Source of the DNA: Atopobiaceae bacterium
GTDB taxonomy: Bacteria; Actinomycetota; Coriobacteriia; Coriobacteriales; Atopobiaceae
Assembly (NCBI GenBank): GCA_017513965.1
Contig: JAFWMI010000066.1
Coordinates: 1 to 41,682, forward strand
Direction of reading: 5' to 3'
DNA: 41,682 bases
Part shown: piece by piece, positions 6,998 to 16,187 of the stretch
How positions within the stretch are numbered: position 1 is the stretch's first letter
Layout: every line of letters starts with the position of its first letter
Program-made: the position numbers and the translations under genes
The notes under the pieces: model-generated
What the model was told of the DNA's origin: nothing
What the model saw: only the letters and a program-made list of their open reading frames with translations
Database searches by the model: none

Positions 6998-8059
6998 ATG
7001 CAGAAAACGCAGTGGCAAGCACACACAAACGCACTGAGAATCCTAGCGATCGCACTCCTCGCGGGCGTAATCCTCCTCTGCGGCAATCCGCAACGAGCCT
7101 TTGCCGCTTCATCATCGGAAACTGTTCTCCTAAGCGGATACGAACCCGGAAAGGGCTGGCAGTCGTGGACGAACTCCGTAACGCCTCGCACGACAGGAGG
7201 CATAAGCGCCATTAAGATCAAGCTCGACCGCCAGACGGCTAGCGGAGACATCATGTACCGCGCATACGTACGTGGTGAAGGGTGGGGAGACTGGCGCAAG
7301 AACGGCGAAGCTGCGGGGTCAACAAAAAACGGCGCACTGCTAGGCGCCATCGAAATCAAGCTCACGGGACAGCTGGCCAAGAACTACGACGTATGGTATC
7401 GCGTGCAGGCACAAGGCTTCGGCATGCTGGACAACGCAAAGAACGGGCAGTCTGCCGGCACGAAGGACGGCCTCTTTGGCGCGGAATCCATTACCGTATC
7501 GGTGCTCTCAAAAGACCACTTGGCGCCTGCGCTCACAAGCAGACCCTTCCGGTATGATGCGGACAACAACATGTATGAGGGGTACATGCACTTGGTAAAG
7601 ACCTTGGCGGCCAACGGGGTGGGCACGTACAAGAACAGTGCCTACTATCACTTTGAGGACGTGTTTGGGGACAACAAGGACGAGCTCCTCGTGTCGTACA
7701 AGGACTCCGGAGGCAGCGGCTGGCATGTGGTTATGTACACGTACGACGGCGTACGGTCCAAGCTGGTGTTCGACGAAGGCGTCTACGGCGATCAGGGTTA
7801 CAGCTTCTACAAGGATTCCAGCTCGCTCATCTTGTCCCTCAGCGGGCATGGTGGCAGACGCGACGTGTTCTACCAGTACAAGAGCGGCTCGTACAAGGAA
7901 ACCATGAACTGCATAATCACGGGTGCTGGCGTTCGGGACTACTACGACGGGACGGTTCCCATCGCAAACTATCGCTCCAAGGAAGTGCTCGACGAGGTGC
8001 GCGTGGGCACCTGCACGTACGTCCCCGCCTCGTACGAATGGTCACAGGCACAATTCTAG
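6998..8059 (+). CDS. Secreted ChW-repeat protein
   Basis: This 353-aa exported protein of unknown function has an N-terminal signal peptide: a charged start, then a hydrophobic core at about residues 13-28 and likely cleavage after AFA (about 37). Two or more ChW-type repeats (clostridial hydrophobic, conserved Gly-Trp) follow: GKGWQSWTN...GISAIKIKL, GEGWGDWRKNGEAAGS...GAIEIKL and GFGMLDNAKNGQSAGT. The C-terminal part (about 180-353) is rich in Tyr and Gly (EDVFGDNKDELLVSY, GGSGWHVVMY) and looks like a beta-rich FG-GAP-like or lectin-like domain; I do not recognise it. ATG at 6998 is chosen because AGGAGG lies 5 bases upstream; an in-frame ATG at 6983 precedes the ribosome site. A second ChW gene lies at 35317. 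Confidence 0.82.
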   Translation: MQKTQWQAHTNALRILAIALLAGVILLCGNPQRAFAASSSETVLLSGYEPGKGWQSWTNSVTPRTTGGISAIKIKLDRQTASGDIMYRAYVRGEGWGDWRKNGEAAGSTKNGALLGAIEIKLTGQLAKNYDVWYRVQAQGFGMLDNAKNGQSAGTKDGLFGAESITVSVLSKDHLAPALTSRPFRYDADNNMYEGYMHLVKTLAANGVGTYKNSAYYHFEDVFGDNKDELLVSYKDSGGSGWHVVMYTYDGVRSKLVFDEGVYGDQGYSFYKDSSSLILSLSGHGGRRDVFYQYKSGSYKETMNCIITGAGVRDYYDGTVPIANYRSKEVLDEVRVGTCTYVPASYEWSQAQF

Positions 8060-8088
8060 GATCTGGCCGAGGGAGATTTCCCAACACG

Positions 8089-8679
8089 TTACAGCAGCTC
8101 GTCGAGCGTGCGGCCGTAGGCCGGCAAGAACTCCTCCATGAATTCGGCAACCTCGGGCAGCTCGGCCGCCATTGCGTCGAGTGACTCGCGCGTGCTCCTC
8201 GCCGCCGTCTCGAACTCCGCATTACCCGCATGCGCCTCGTCCACACATTTTATGAGCGCGCTGATCTTGTCCGCGGCCTTAACCAGCTTGTGCAGGTAAT
8301 CGTCGGCATCATGATCAAACACGCCTTCGTACACGGGTCTGAGGTCGTTGGGCAGCGCGTCCAAAAGACGCTCTTCTGCCGCGGCCTCCACCTCGGCATA
8401 TGCCGAACGAATGTGGGCGTTGAAGTACTTTACCGGCGTGGGCATGTCGCCCGTAATAATCTCGGAAGCGTCGTGGTACATGCCCACAAGCGCAGCACGC
8501 TCCGCATTGAGCGTGCGCCCATGGCGAACGTTGCCCAACACGCACAGCGCATGCGCAATCATCGCCACCTCAAGCGAGTGCTCGGCCAAGTTCTCTGGCG
8601 CCGAGCTCCTCATAAGTGCCCAGCGCTCGATGTACTTAAGACGCGAGAGCAGAGCAAAGAAGTTGCGCTCATCCCGCAT
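8089..8679 (-). CDS. yfbR: YfbR-like HD-domain 5'-deoxynucleotidase
   Basis: This 196-aa HD-superfamily metal phosphohydrolase probably dephosphorylates deoxyribonucleoside 5'-monophosphates in the cytoplasm. The signature segments of the YfbR family are clear: FFALLSRLKYIERWALM (residues about 7-23), NLAEHSLEVA with metal His34, YHDASE (HD 69-70), TGDMPTPVKYFN (about 77-88), and a distal KAADKISA with the last metal ligand. ATG at 8679 lies inside the 3' end of the upstream racemase gene (11-base overlap). GAGGAG is 13 bases away, so the exact start (ATG 8679 or GTG 8688/8691) is uncertain. The two genes are probably co-translated. Confidence 0.88.
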   Translation of the reverse strand: MRDERNFFALLSRLKYIERWALMRSSAPENLAEHSLEVAMIAHALCVLGNVRHGRTLNAERAALVGMYHDASEIITGDMPTPVKYFNAHIRSAYAEVEAAAEERLLDALPNDLRPVYEGVFDHDADDYLHKLVKAADKISALIKCVDEAHAGNAEFETAARSTRESLDAMAAELPEVAEFMEEFLPAYGRTLDELL

Positions 8680-9391
8680 GCCGCTCACCACGCTCCTCAA
8701 AGTGCTTCTTTATGCAGCGGTCGGCTAGCACGGCAAGTGAGTCAAACACCCCGCCCGGCGGATCGGCCATGCCTTGGTACACCACCGAGAGCTCCGTACA
8801 GCCCACGACCACCGCATCGCACCCCTGGTCTATGAGTCCTTGCACCACGCCAACCAAATCCTGTTCGTCATACGGTTGGTTCGCCTTCACCTTTTCGTAA
8901 ATTAGGCTGTTGAGCACCTTTTGGTCCTGCTCAGAGGGCGCGACGGTTTGAATCCCGTAGGGCTCGAACCACATGTCGTACACGCCAGAGGAGATGGTCC
9001 CCTCGGTCGCCATAATGCCCACCTTGGCAGGAGTCCCCACATGCTCCGCAATGGTCCGCGCCGTCTCCTCAACAATGTTGAGCACGGGTATCTCCACCGC
9101 ATGCGTCAGCGCGTCATAGAAGTAATGGGCCGTGTTGCAGGGCACGGCAATGTAATCCACGCCAAACGTCTCGAGCCTTCGTGCCACCCCCACCATCTCG
9201 GGCAAGGGGTCAGGCGCCAGGCGATTGAGGATAAACGACGTGCGATCAGGTATTTGAGGATCGTTGATAATCACCACAGGCACGTGTTCCTGATCGGTAT
9301 GCGCGGGGGTACGCTCAACCAGCAACTTCATAAAATATGCCGTTGCAAGCGGGCCCACACCACCCAAGACGCCAAGAACCGGCTTGTTCAT
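8669..9391 (-). CDS. Aspartate/glutamate racemase family protein
   Basis: The 240-aa cofactor-independent racemase has both catalytic cysteines of the Asp/Glu racemase superfamily: Cys85 in AVPCNTAHYF and Cys198 in VVGCTELSVV. The N-terminal GVLGGVGPLATAYF is the YgeA/aspartate-racemase signature. It likely interconverts L- and D-aspartate (or a related amino acid) in the cytoplasm, possibly supplying D-amino acids for the wall. Start ATG 9391 is preferred over ATG 9400, since GAAGGG (9401-9406) is 9 bases from the former and abuts the latter. It is first in a two-gene unit with the overlapping YfbR gene. Confidence 0.88.
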   Translation of the reverse strand: MNKPVLGVLGGVGPLATAYFMKLLVERTPAHTDQEHVPVVIINDPQIPDRTSFILNRLAPDPLPEMVGVARRLETFGVDYIAVPCNTAHYFYDALTHAVEIPVLNIVEETARTIAEHVGTPAKVGIMATEGTISSGVYDMWFEPYGIQTVAPSEQDQKVLNSLIYEKVKANQPYDEQDLVGVVQGLIDQGCDAVVVGCTELSVVYQGMADPPGGVFDSLAVLADRCIKKHFEERGERHAG

Positions 9392-9548
9392 AAATCCCAT
9401 CCCTTCATCGCATTCGCTGTACCCATTCTAGCGCTTTGTGCCCACCCGCCGAAGCATCTTGGCTCCCTACCGAGCACGAAACCGAATGGCACATACTCGC
9501 CCACTAAAATGTACACTCCGGAATACGAATGCGTACGAGGAGCAAACC

Positions 9549-11225
9549 ATGTCACCTGAGGCCATTCGCAAAGTCAACGTTATAGGTCATCTCAACCCCG
9601 ATACCGACAGTATTTGTGCAGCGATATCCTATGCATACCTCAAGAATCTAACTGACGACTCCGGCACCATATATGAGCCCCGCCGCGCAGGGGCACTCAA
9701 CCGCGAGACTTCGTTTGTGCTCCGTCACTTTGGCTTCGAGGACCCGCGCCTCATCACGAGCGTGGCACCACAGATTAAGGACATCGAGATAACCCCCCTG
9801 CAAGGCATCCATCGCGAGACGAGCCTGCATGTGGCCTGGAACCTCATGCGCGACTCCCAGGCAGGCACGCTCTGCATCACCGACAGCGAAGGCGACCTGC
9901 AGGGACTCATCGCGGTAAAGGACATCGCCAATGCGAACATGGACATCTTGGACACGTTCGCCCTTTCTCGCGCGCGCACCAAGTATCAAAACGTGGTTGA
10001 CACGCTCGACGGCCACCTCATCATCGGCGACCCCAATGCCGTCATCAAGATGGGCAAGCTCTCCATTGGCACCACGCCCGAGATGATGGACGGTCTCGTG
10101 GCGCCAGGAGACACGGTGCTCGTCACCAACCGCTACGAGTCGCAACGCTTCGCACTCGACTCCGGCGCTGGCTGCCTCATCGTTTGCTGCGGCGCCAACG
10201 TAACAGGCGTCATTCGCAATCTGGCCGAGGAGCGCGGCTGCACGATTCTCACGACCCCACACGATACGTTTGCCGCGGCTCGCCTCATCACCATGTCCGT
10301 TCCCGTGCGCGCCAAGATGCTGCCCGAGGAGAAGATTGAGTTCTTCTCGGTCAATACGTCGGTTGACGAGGCACAACGCGTAATGGCCCGCACGCAGCAT
10401 CGCGTGTTCCCCGTGCTCGACGAAGACGGCTCATACATTGGCGTGGTGAGTTCGCCCAACATGCTCAACGTAAAGAAGAAGCACGTGATTCTCGTGGACC
10501 ATGCCGAGGCCTCTCAAACCGTAGACGGCATGGACGAGGCCGAGATCATGGAGATTATCGACCACCATCGCATTGGCACCATCGAGACCCCTGGACCCAT
10601 CTTCTATCGCAGCGAGCCCGTGGGCTGCACCTGCACCATCATCTATGAGATGTTCGAGGAATATGGCGTAGAGATTCCCGCCGACATCGCGGGCATCATG
10701 ATGAGCGCCATCCTGAGCGACACGCTGTGCTTCCGCTCGCCCACCTGCACGGCAAGCGACATCGAGGTGGGACGTAAGCTCGCCAAGATTTGCGGTGAGG
10801 ATCCCGAGGCATACAGCGACGCCATGTTCGACGCAGGCGCCGACCTCACAGGCCGCACCGCCGACGAGGTGTTCAACTCCGACTTCAAGATCTTCTCGCG
10901 CGGAGACGCAAACTTTGGCGTTGGCCAGGCGTCCTTTATGACGCGGCAGAGCCGCCTTGCTGCGGAAGAGCTGGTAAAGCCCTACTTCCCCGCCGCCTCA
11001 AAGGCCAAGGAACTCCCCGTCATCTTCTACATGTTCACGGACATTCGCAGCCAAACGACGGAAATGCTCTATTGGGGCAACGGCGCCGAAAGACTACTAG
11101 CCCGCGCGTTCAACGTGACGCCCAAGGACGGAAAAGCCATCCTGCCCGGCATTGTGAGCCGCAAGAAGCAGGTTATCCCAGCGCTCATGTCCATCATTCA
11201 AACCAACCAAGAAGAAGAGTACTAA
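9549..11225 (+). CDS. ppaC: CBS-containing family II manganese-dependent inorganic pyrophosphatase, paralog A
   Basis: This 558-aa DHH-family pyrophosphatase hydrolyses PPi to phosphate in the cytoplasm. Metal motifs are present: GHLNPDTDS (residues 13-21), VDHAEASQ (about 318) and DHHR (about 341), plus SAILSDTLCFRSPT of the DHHA2-side region. Between the two halves of the catalytic domain lies a regulatory insert, a CBS pair (first half about 68-130, second about 250-305) flanking a DRTGG-like region. In this family the insert binds adenine nucleotides. ATG 9549 has GAGGAG 6 bases upstream; an upstream in-frame start at 9438 is unsupported. It is convergent with a closely similar paralog at 11322-12989. 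Confidence 0.9.
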   Translation: MSPEAIRKVNVIGHLNPDTDSICAAISYAYLKNLTDDSGTIYEPRRAGALNRETSFVLRHFGFEDPRLITSVAPQIKDIEITPLQGIHRETSLHVAWNLMRDSQAGTLCITDSEGDLQGLIAVKDIANANMDILDTFALSRARTKYQNVVDTLDGHLIIGDPNAVIKMGKLSIGTTPEMMDGLVAPGDTVLVTNRYESQRFALDSGAGCLIVCCGANVTGVIRNLAEERGCTILTTPHDTFAAARLITMSVPVRAKMLPEEKIEFFSVNTSVDEAQRVMARTQHRVFPVLDEDGSYIGVVSSPNMLNVKKKHVILVDHAEASQTVDGMDEAEIMEIIDHHRIGTIETPGPIFYRSEPVGCTCTIIYEMFEEYGVEIPADIAGIMMSAILSDTLCFRSPTCTASDIEVGRKLAKICGEDPEAYSDAMFDAGADLTGRTADEVFNSDFKIFSRGDANFGVGQASFMTRQSRLAAEELVKPYFPAASKAKELPVIFYMFTDIRSQTTEMLYWGNGAERLLARAFNVTPKDGKAILPGIVSRKKQVIPALMSIIQTNQEEEY

Positions 11226-11263
11226 AGTACTAAGGCGCGTTCTCCCAGCGATAGGGACTACAC

Positions 11264-11307
11264 AAAAGCGGCTCCCCCACGACAGTCCGTGGGGGAGCCG
11301 CCCTTTT
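11264..11307. terminator. Bidirectional terminator between the two pyrophosphatase paralogs
   Basis: A 13-bp perfect stem (GCGGCTCCCCCAC, 11268-11280, with 11289-11301) has an 8-base loop. It is flanked by AAAA on the left (11264-11267) and CCTTTT on the right, so it can terminate both convergent genes. Confidence 0.92.
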
Positions 11308-11321
11308 GCATGTACGCTTGG

Positions 11322-12989
11322 CTACTCCTCTGTCTCCAGCTTGGCAAGCGTGTTCATCATGGCAGGAATGACCTGCTTCTTGCGGCTAACCACGCCGGGA
11401 AGCACCGCCATGCCGTCCTTGGCCTCAACGTCGAATGCGCGGGAGCACAGGCGCTCTGCACCATTGCCCCAGTACAGCATCTCGGTGGTCTGGCTCTTGA
11501 TGTCGGTGAACATGTAGAAGATCATCGGCACGTCTTTTATCTTTGCGGCCTGCTCAAAGTACGGTGCGAGCAGCTCTTCGCCCGCCTTGCGGCTGTTCTC
11601 GGTCATGTATGAACCCTGGCCCACGCCAAAGCTCACGTTGCCGCGCGAGAAGATCTTGAAGTCGGAGTTGAACACCTCGTCGGCAGAACGTCCCTCAAGG
11701 TCGGCACCCGCATCGAACATGGCGTCGCTGTACACATCGGGATCCTCGCCGCAGATCTTTGCCAGCTCCTTGCCCACGTATACGTCGCGCGGCGTGCAGG
11801 TGGGCGAACGGAAGCACAGCGTGTCGCTCAGGATGGCGCTCATCATAAGGCCGGCGATGTTGGCCGGAATCTCAATGCCGTTCTCTTGGAACATCTCATA
11901 GATGATGGTGCAGGTGCAGCCAACCGGTTGCAGACGATAGAAGATGGGGCCAGGCGTCTCGAGCGTACCCACGCGATGGTGGTCGATGACCTCAAGGATC
12001 TCGGCCTCGTCCATGCCGTCAACCATCTGGGAGACCTCGGCGTGATCCACCAGGATAACGAACTTCTTTTGCGGATTAACCATGTCGCCACCGCTGATGA
12101 GCGTGAAGTAGTTGCCATCGGTGTCGACAACGGGGAAGAACCGGTGCCCCGTCTTCGCCATCACCTTTTGCGCCTCCTCAACCGACGTGTTGAGCGAGAA
12201 CGACTCGACCTTGCTGGCATCGAGCATCTTTGCGCGCACAGGCACCGACATGGAGATGAGACGAGCCGCGGCGTACGTATCGTACTCGGTGGCGATGATG
12301 GCCGCACCGCGCTCCTCTGCCAGCTTCTTTACCACGCTGGTTACAGGGGACTCGCAGCACACGATGAGGCAGCCCGCACCGGCCTCAAGCGCGAAGCGCT
12401 GAGACTCCACGCGATCGGTTACCAACACGGTGTCGCCGGGCTTCACCACGCCGTCCATGGCCTCGGGGGTAGTGCCCACGCACACCTCGCCCGTGGTGAT
12501 GCTGCCCTTGGGGTCACCCACCACCATCTCGCCGTTGAGCGTGTCCAGGATGTTGACGTATCCCGTGCCTGCCGTTGCCAGCGAGCTGCGGTCCAGAATG
12601 TCCATGTTGGCGTTTGCCACGTCCTGGATGGCAATAACGCCCTGGAGCTTGCGGCCGCCGTCGGTAATGGCCAGCGTGCCCACGCCTTCCTCGCGCATGA
12701 GGTTCCAGGCGACGAACAGGCTCGTCTCGGGATTGATGCCCGCCTGCTCGCTGAGCGTAAGGTCCTTGATCTGCGGAGCGACACTGGTGATGAGGCGCGG
12801 CTCCTCAAAGCCAAAGTGCTTGAGCGCATAACCGGTCTCGCGATTGACTGCGCCGGCACGACGGGCCTCGTACACCGTGCTCTGATCGAGCTGGTTCTTG
12901 AGATATGTGTAGCTTATGGCAGCGCAGATACTGTCGGTATCGGGGTTGAGGTGTCCAATGACGTTGACCTTGCGAATGGAATCGGGCAT
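11322..12989 (-). CDS. ppaC: CBS-containing family II manganese-dependent inorganic pyrophosphatase, paralog B
   Basis: This 555-aa protein is collinear with the convergent paralog at 9549 and shares long identical blocks (VNVIGHLNPDTDSICAAISY, AILSDTLCFRSPTC, FNSDFKIFSRG). All metal-binding motifs are kept: GHLNPDTDS, VDHAEVSQ and DHHR. Differences cluster in the CBS/DRTGG insert, for example SGGDMVNPQKK here against SSPNMLNVKKK in A, and in the first CBS motif, so the copies may respond to different nucleotides. ATG 12989 is chosen (AGGAG at 12996-13000, 6 bases away) over the in-frame start at 13016. It is probably a cytoplasmic PPi hydrolase; which paralog is the housekeeping enzyme is unknown. 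Confidence 0.9.
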   Translation of the reverse strand: MPDSIRKVNVIGHLNPDTDSICAAISYTYLKNQLDQSTVYEARRAGAVNRETGYALKHFGFEEPRLITSVAPQIKDLTLSEQAGINPETSLFVAWNLMREEGVGTLAITDGGRKLQGVIAIQDVANANMDILDRSSLATAGTGYVNILDTLNGEMVVGDPKGSITTGEVCVGTTPEAMDGVVKPGDTVLVTDRVESQRFALEAGAGCLIVCCESPVTSVVKKLAEERGAAIIATEYDTYAAARLISMSVPVRAKMLDASKVESFSLNTSVEEAQKVMAKTGHRFFPVVDTDGNYFTLISGGDMVNPQKKFVILVDHAEVSQMVDGMDEAEILEVIDHHRVGTLETPGPIFYRLQPVGCTCTIIYEMFQENGIEIPANIAGLMMSAILSDTLCFRSPTCTPRDVYVGKELAKICGEDPDVYSDAMFDAGADLEGRSADEVFNSDFKIFSRGNVSFGVGQGSYMTENSRKAGEELLAPYFEQAAKIKDVPMIFYMFTDIKSQTTEMLYWGNGAERLCSRAFDVEAKDGMAVLPGVVSRKKQVIPAMMNTLAKLETEE

Positions 12990-13209
12990 AGGTCGCTCCT
13001 TTGCAACGAGATGCATATACGCTAGTTACTGTAACGCGATGGTGCATCACAAGCACAGACGCGTCGGGAGACGCGCGGAATGCGTGGGCGCACGGCGTCT
13101 CACGCCCTCCCTGCTCGCTGTTCCCGTCACCATTCCCGCAGACTCTGTGTGAACCGCGTGATAAACGCAACAATGCGCTACCATGTGATGGCCACAACGA
13201 AAGGTCGCC

Positions 13210-14799
13210 ATGGTTTTTTTCTCCCTTAGCTTTGTAATATTCCTCATATGCTTGCTTGTTTGCTACTACGCATGCGGGCGGCTTGCCCCCACTTACCAGT
13301 GGGTTGTGCTGCTGGTTGGCAGCATCGTGTTCTACGGCATTGCGGGCAAATGGCCCATGCTCGTGTTTCTCCTCGTTACGGCCTTCTCGACCTGGCAGGG
13401 TTCGCGCATGCTCGCAAAGCTCTCGGCCGATGCCAAGGATGCACGCAAGGCCGCAAAGGGCAGAGAGGCAAAGAAGGCGGTCAAACAGCAGTTTGTGCGC
13501 AAGCGCCGTATAGTGCTCGTCGTCGTGCTGCTCATCACCCTGGGCATGCTCGGATACCTCAAGTACTGGAACACCATCCTGTTCAACTTTGGCCTTGAGC
13601 CAAACCCCAGGAGCTTGGGCATCTTGCTTCCCTTGGGCATATCGTTCTACATGTTCACGGCACTGGGCTACTTTATTGAGGTATATAACGAGCAGTACGA
13701 TCCTGAGCCCAACTTTGCGCGATTCTTGCTGTTCGTCTCTTGGTTTCCCCAGGTAACGCAGGGCCCCATCAACCGATATGGCGAGATAGCCCAACAGCTC
13801 TTTGCCTCACGACGCGTCGATGGCCACGCCATGCGCAGGGGTCTGCTTCGCATGGCATACGGTATCTTCAAGAAGTACGCCATCGCCAACGTGCTGATTA
13901 TCAACTTTAGCGCCATCTTTACGAACGCAAACACATCCACGACTGGCCCCGTTATCATCATTGGCATCCTCATCTACTCCATAGAGATGTACGCCGACTT
14001 CTCGGGCGGCATCGACATCGTTGAGGGCGCTTCCGAGCTCTTTGGCGTAGAGATGGCCCAGAACTTCCGCCAGCCGTACTTCTCCACGTCGTTGGCGGAC
14101 TTCTGGCGCCGTTGGCATATGTCGCTGGGCGCCTTTATGCGCGACCATGTGTTCTATCCGCTTGCCGTAACCAAGCCCATGAAGGCTCTGAACAAGCAGG
14201 CCACCAAGGTGCTGGGCAAGCAGGTGGGACGCACCATCTCGGCTTGTGTGGCCAACGTAATCGTGTTCTTGCTGGTAGGCCTCTGGCATGGCGCCGAGTG
14301 GCACTTCCTGCTGTGGGGCCTCTACAACGGCGTGGTGATTGCGCTCTCGGACCTGCTCGCACCGTTGTTCGAACGCCTCTCGCAGGCCCTTCACGTTAAC
14401 CGGGAGTCTGCGGCATTCCATGTGTTCTCGATCCTGCGTACCTTTGCCGTTGTGGCTGTGGGTCGCTACTTCGACTGCATGGAAAACGTTGGGCTCATCT
14501 TCCTGTGCCTCAAGAACACCGTTTGCAACTTCACCCTCATGGACCTCAAGCACCAGCTGGTGGCCTACGGAGTCATGTCTCCCGAGACATACGGCTTTGT
14601 ACCGCCAACGCTCGTGGCCTGCGCCTGCGTTTTTGTTATCAGCGTGCTCTACGAGCGCGGGGTGGACGTGCGCGAGGCGATTCTAAACCTCAAGCTTCCC
14701 GTACGCATGCCGCTATACCTTGTGCTCGGACTCATATTCGTCTTCGCCATGGGATACGGTCTTACCCAAGGGGAGGTGTTCCTGTATGCGTTCTTCTAA
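13210..14799 (+). CDS. MBOAT-family O-acyltransferase (DltB/AlgI-like)
   Basis: This 529-aa multi-pass membrane protein is of the membrane-bound O-acyltransferase family. Family segments are visible: LPLGISFYMFTALGYFIEVY (about residues 140-159), SWFPQVTQGPINRY, YADFSGGIDIVEG, FWRRWHMSLGAFMRDHVFYPL (about 299-319), and LWHGAEWHFLLWGLYNG (about 358-374) with the catalytic His. DltB of Firmicutes is about 400 aa, so this one is nearer AlgI in length. It is first in a cluster with SGNH/DltD-like, DltA-like and DltC-like genes. The likely role is to pass an aminoacyl group from the carrier protein across the membrane to an envelope polymer. AAAGG lies 5 bases before ATG. The next gene overlaps by 14 bases. 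Confidence 0.87.
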   Translation: MVFFSLSFVIFLICLLVCYYACGRLAPTYQWVVLLVGSIVFYGIAGKWPMLVFLLVTAFSTWQGSRMLAKLSADAKDARKAAKGREAKKAVKQQFVRKRRIVLVVVLLITLGMLGYLKYWNTILFNFGLEPNPRSLGILLPLGISFYMFTALGYFIEVYNEQYDPEPNFARFLLFVSWFPQVTQGPINRYGEIAQQLFASRRVDGHAMRRGLLRMAYGIFKKYAIANVLIINFSAIFTNANTSTTGPVIIIGILIYSIEMYADFSGGIDIVEGASELFGVEMAQNFRQPYFSTSLADFWRRWHMSLGAFMRDHVFYPLAVTKPMKALNKQATKVLGKQVGRTISACVANVIVFLLVGLWHGAEWHFLLWGLYNGVVIALSDLLAPLFERLSQALHVNRESAAFHVFSILRTFAVVAVGRYFDCMENVGLIFLCLKNTVCNFTLMDLKHQLVAYGVMSPETYGFVPPTLVACACVFVISVLYERGVDVREAILNLKLPVRMPLYLVLGLIFVFAMGYGLTQGEVFLYAFF

Positions 14800-16168
14800 T
14801 AAGGTGCTCAGGAACGTACTCATAGTACTGCTCTTTGTTTGCGTTGCCGTTACCATCAACGTGCTCATCACGCTTGCGCTCGAGCCGTATGGCACCGCCG
14901 CAGAGGTTACGTGGTACGACTACCGCTCTTCCGCCGACGAAGACATCGACACCCTCATCGTGGGATCCTCCTTTGCGCAACGCAACGCCGATCCATACGC
15001 ACTGGACGAGGCGCTCGGCTCGAACTCCTTTAGCCTGTCCACGCCCGCGCAGTCGTTTAGCAACGCACTCGCGTCACTCGAGACTGCGACGGAAGACCAC
15101 GACCTCAAGCGCGCAATCATCTTTGTTGGACCCGAGTCATTCCAAACGGAGCCGTGGTTTAACGCGCAAGTTACGTTCCTTCAGGCAAAGAGTCGTGGGG
15201 AGTCCATCCCCAAAGTGCTGCAAAACGTCGGGCGGCTTGTGTTCGACGAAGTAAACTTCGCCTCGTCCAAGTCCATCACCTGGATGTTCCCCTGGTGCTA
15301 CTCATCGGTTGGTTACGACGTGGAAGCCATCCAGCAAAACCTCGACAATCGCCGCAACTACCCCAACCCCATCGACGCTGCCAGCATTGTGGACCCCACG
15401 TGGCACTACATGGGCAAAGGGCATGGCGGCTATGAGGGCGAGCTCATTCGAGACAAGATGTGGCTGCACGAGCTCACCTTTACCACCGACGCGCCGTTTC
15501 TCGACAAGAACGTTGCGGACTTCACCCGCCTCCTCGACTTTGCCGAGGAGCACGGCATCGAGCTGTACGTGGGTTTGGCGCCGCGCCCTGAGTTCGACAA
15601 CCTCGCTCACAAGAAGGACAACTACCCCAAACTCATGGCGGGGCTTGAGAAGCTCGTAAAAGACCATGGCGGAGTATATTACGACTTCAACATGACACGC
15701 CGAGACTTCTATCACGCCGAGGAAGACGGGTTTAGTGACAGCCAGCACCTCAACATCGAGGGCGGCAAAAGCCTGTGCACCGCGCTTGGCAAGCTCATAA
15801 AGGAAGAGGAGTCAGGCGGAAACACGAAGGCTCACTTCTACGCCTACGACAAATGGGACGAGTACCTCTCCTCCGACTGCTTTGACCCGGTTGAATACGC
15901 CCACTTTACCTACAAGATCAACCACGATACGGGCTATGTGGAGATTACCGCCCATTCCATCGCGCAGCCAGGCGTTACGGTGGAGTACGAGTACGAAATA
16001 GACAACCCCATAAACGGCATGTACATAAACGTGCGGCCCTTCGATACCGACCCCACGTACCACTATCCCATGCATGCGGGCAATGGCGACGTGCGCATGC
16101 GGCTAAGCGTGAGGGAAAAGGGCACCAAAAAGACCATACGCACCTTCTATGCCGACATCTTCTACTAG
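14786..16168 (+). CDS. DltD-like SGNH-fold membrane-anchored protein
   Basis: This 460-aa protein has one N-terminal membrane anchor (about residues 8-31) and an extracytoplasmic SGNH-type domain. The nucleophile block is TLIVGSSFAQRN (about 56-67, Ser61/62), and the catalytic Asp-x-x-His is in SDSQHLNIEGG, the spacing used by DltD and AlgJ/AlgX relatives. A C-terminal beta-rich extension (about 375-460) is longer than in classical DltD. It probably receives the aminoacyl group from the MBOAT partner and places it on the polymer outside the membrane, inferred from context. The start ATG lies inside the end of the MBOAT gene, with GGGGAGG 9 bases upstream, giving translational coupling. Confidence 0.78.
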   Translation: MRSSNKVLRNVLIVLLFVCVAVTINVLITLALEPYGTAAEVTWYDYRSSADEDIDTLIVGSSFAQRNADPYALDEALGSNSFSLSTPAQSFSNALASLETATEDHDLKRAIIFVGPESFQTEPWFNAQVTFLQAKSRGESIPKVLQNVGRLVFDEVNFASSKSITWMFPWCYSSVGYDVEAIQQNLDNRRNYPNPIDAASIVDPTWHYMGKGHGGYEGELIRDKMWLHELTFTTDAPFLDKNVADFTRLLDFAEEHGIELYVGLAPRPEFDNLAHKKDNYPKLMAGLEKLVKDHGGVYYDFNMTRRDFYHAEEDGFSDSQHLNIEGGKSLCTALGKLIKEEESGGNTKAHFYAYDKWDEYLSSDCFDPVEYAHFTYKINHDTGYVEITAHSIAQPGVTVEYEYEIDNPINGMYINVRPFDTDPTYHYPMHAGNGDVRMRLSVREKGTKKTIRTFYADIFY

Positions 16169-16187
16169 GACCAAGCAAGGAGCAGTC

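Noticed and set aside
11886-13025. 379-codon plus-strand frame across pyrophosphatase paralog B
   Set aside because: It is antisense to a gene with intact DHH and CBS motifs. The translation is His/Arg/Leu-rich without recognisable domains.
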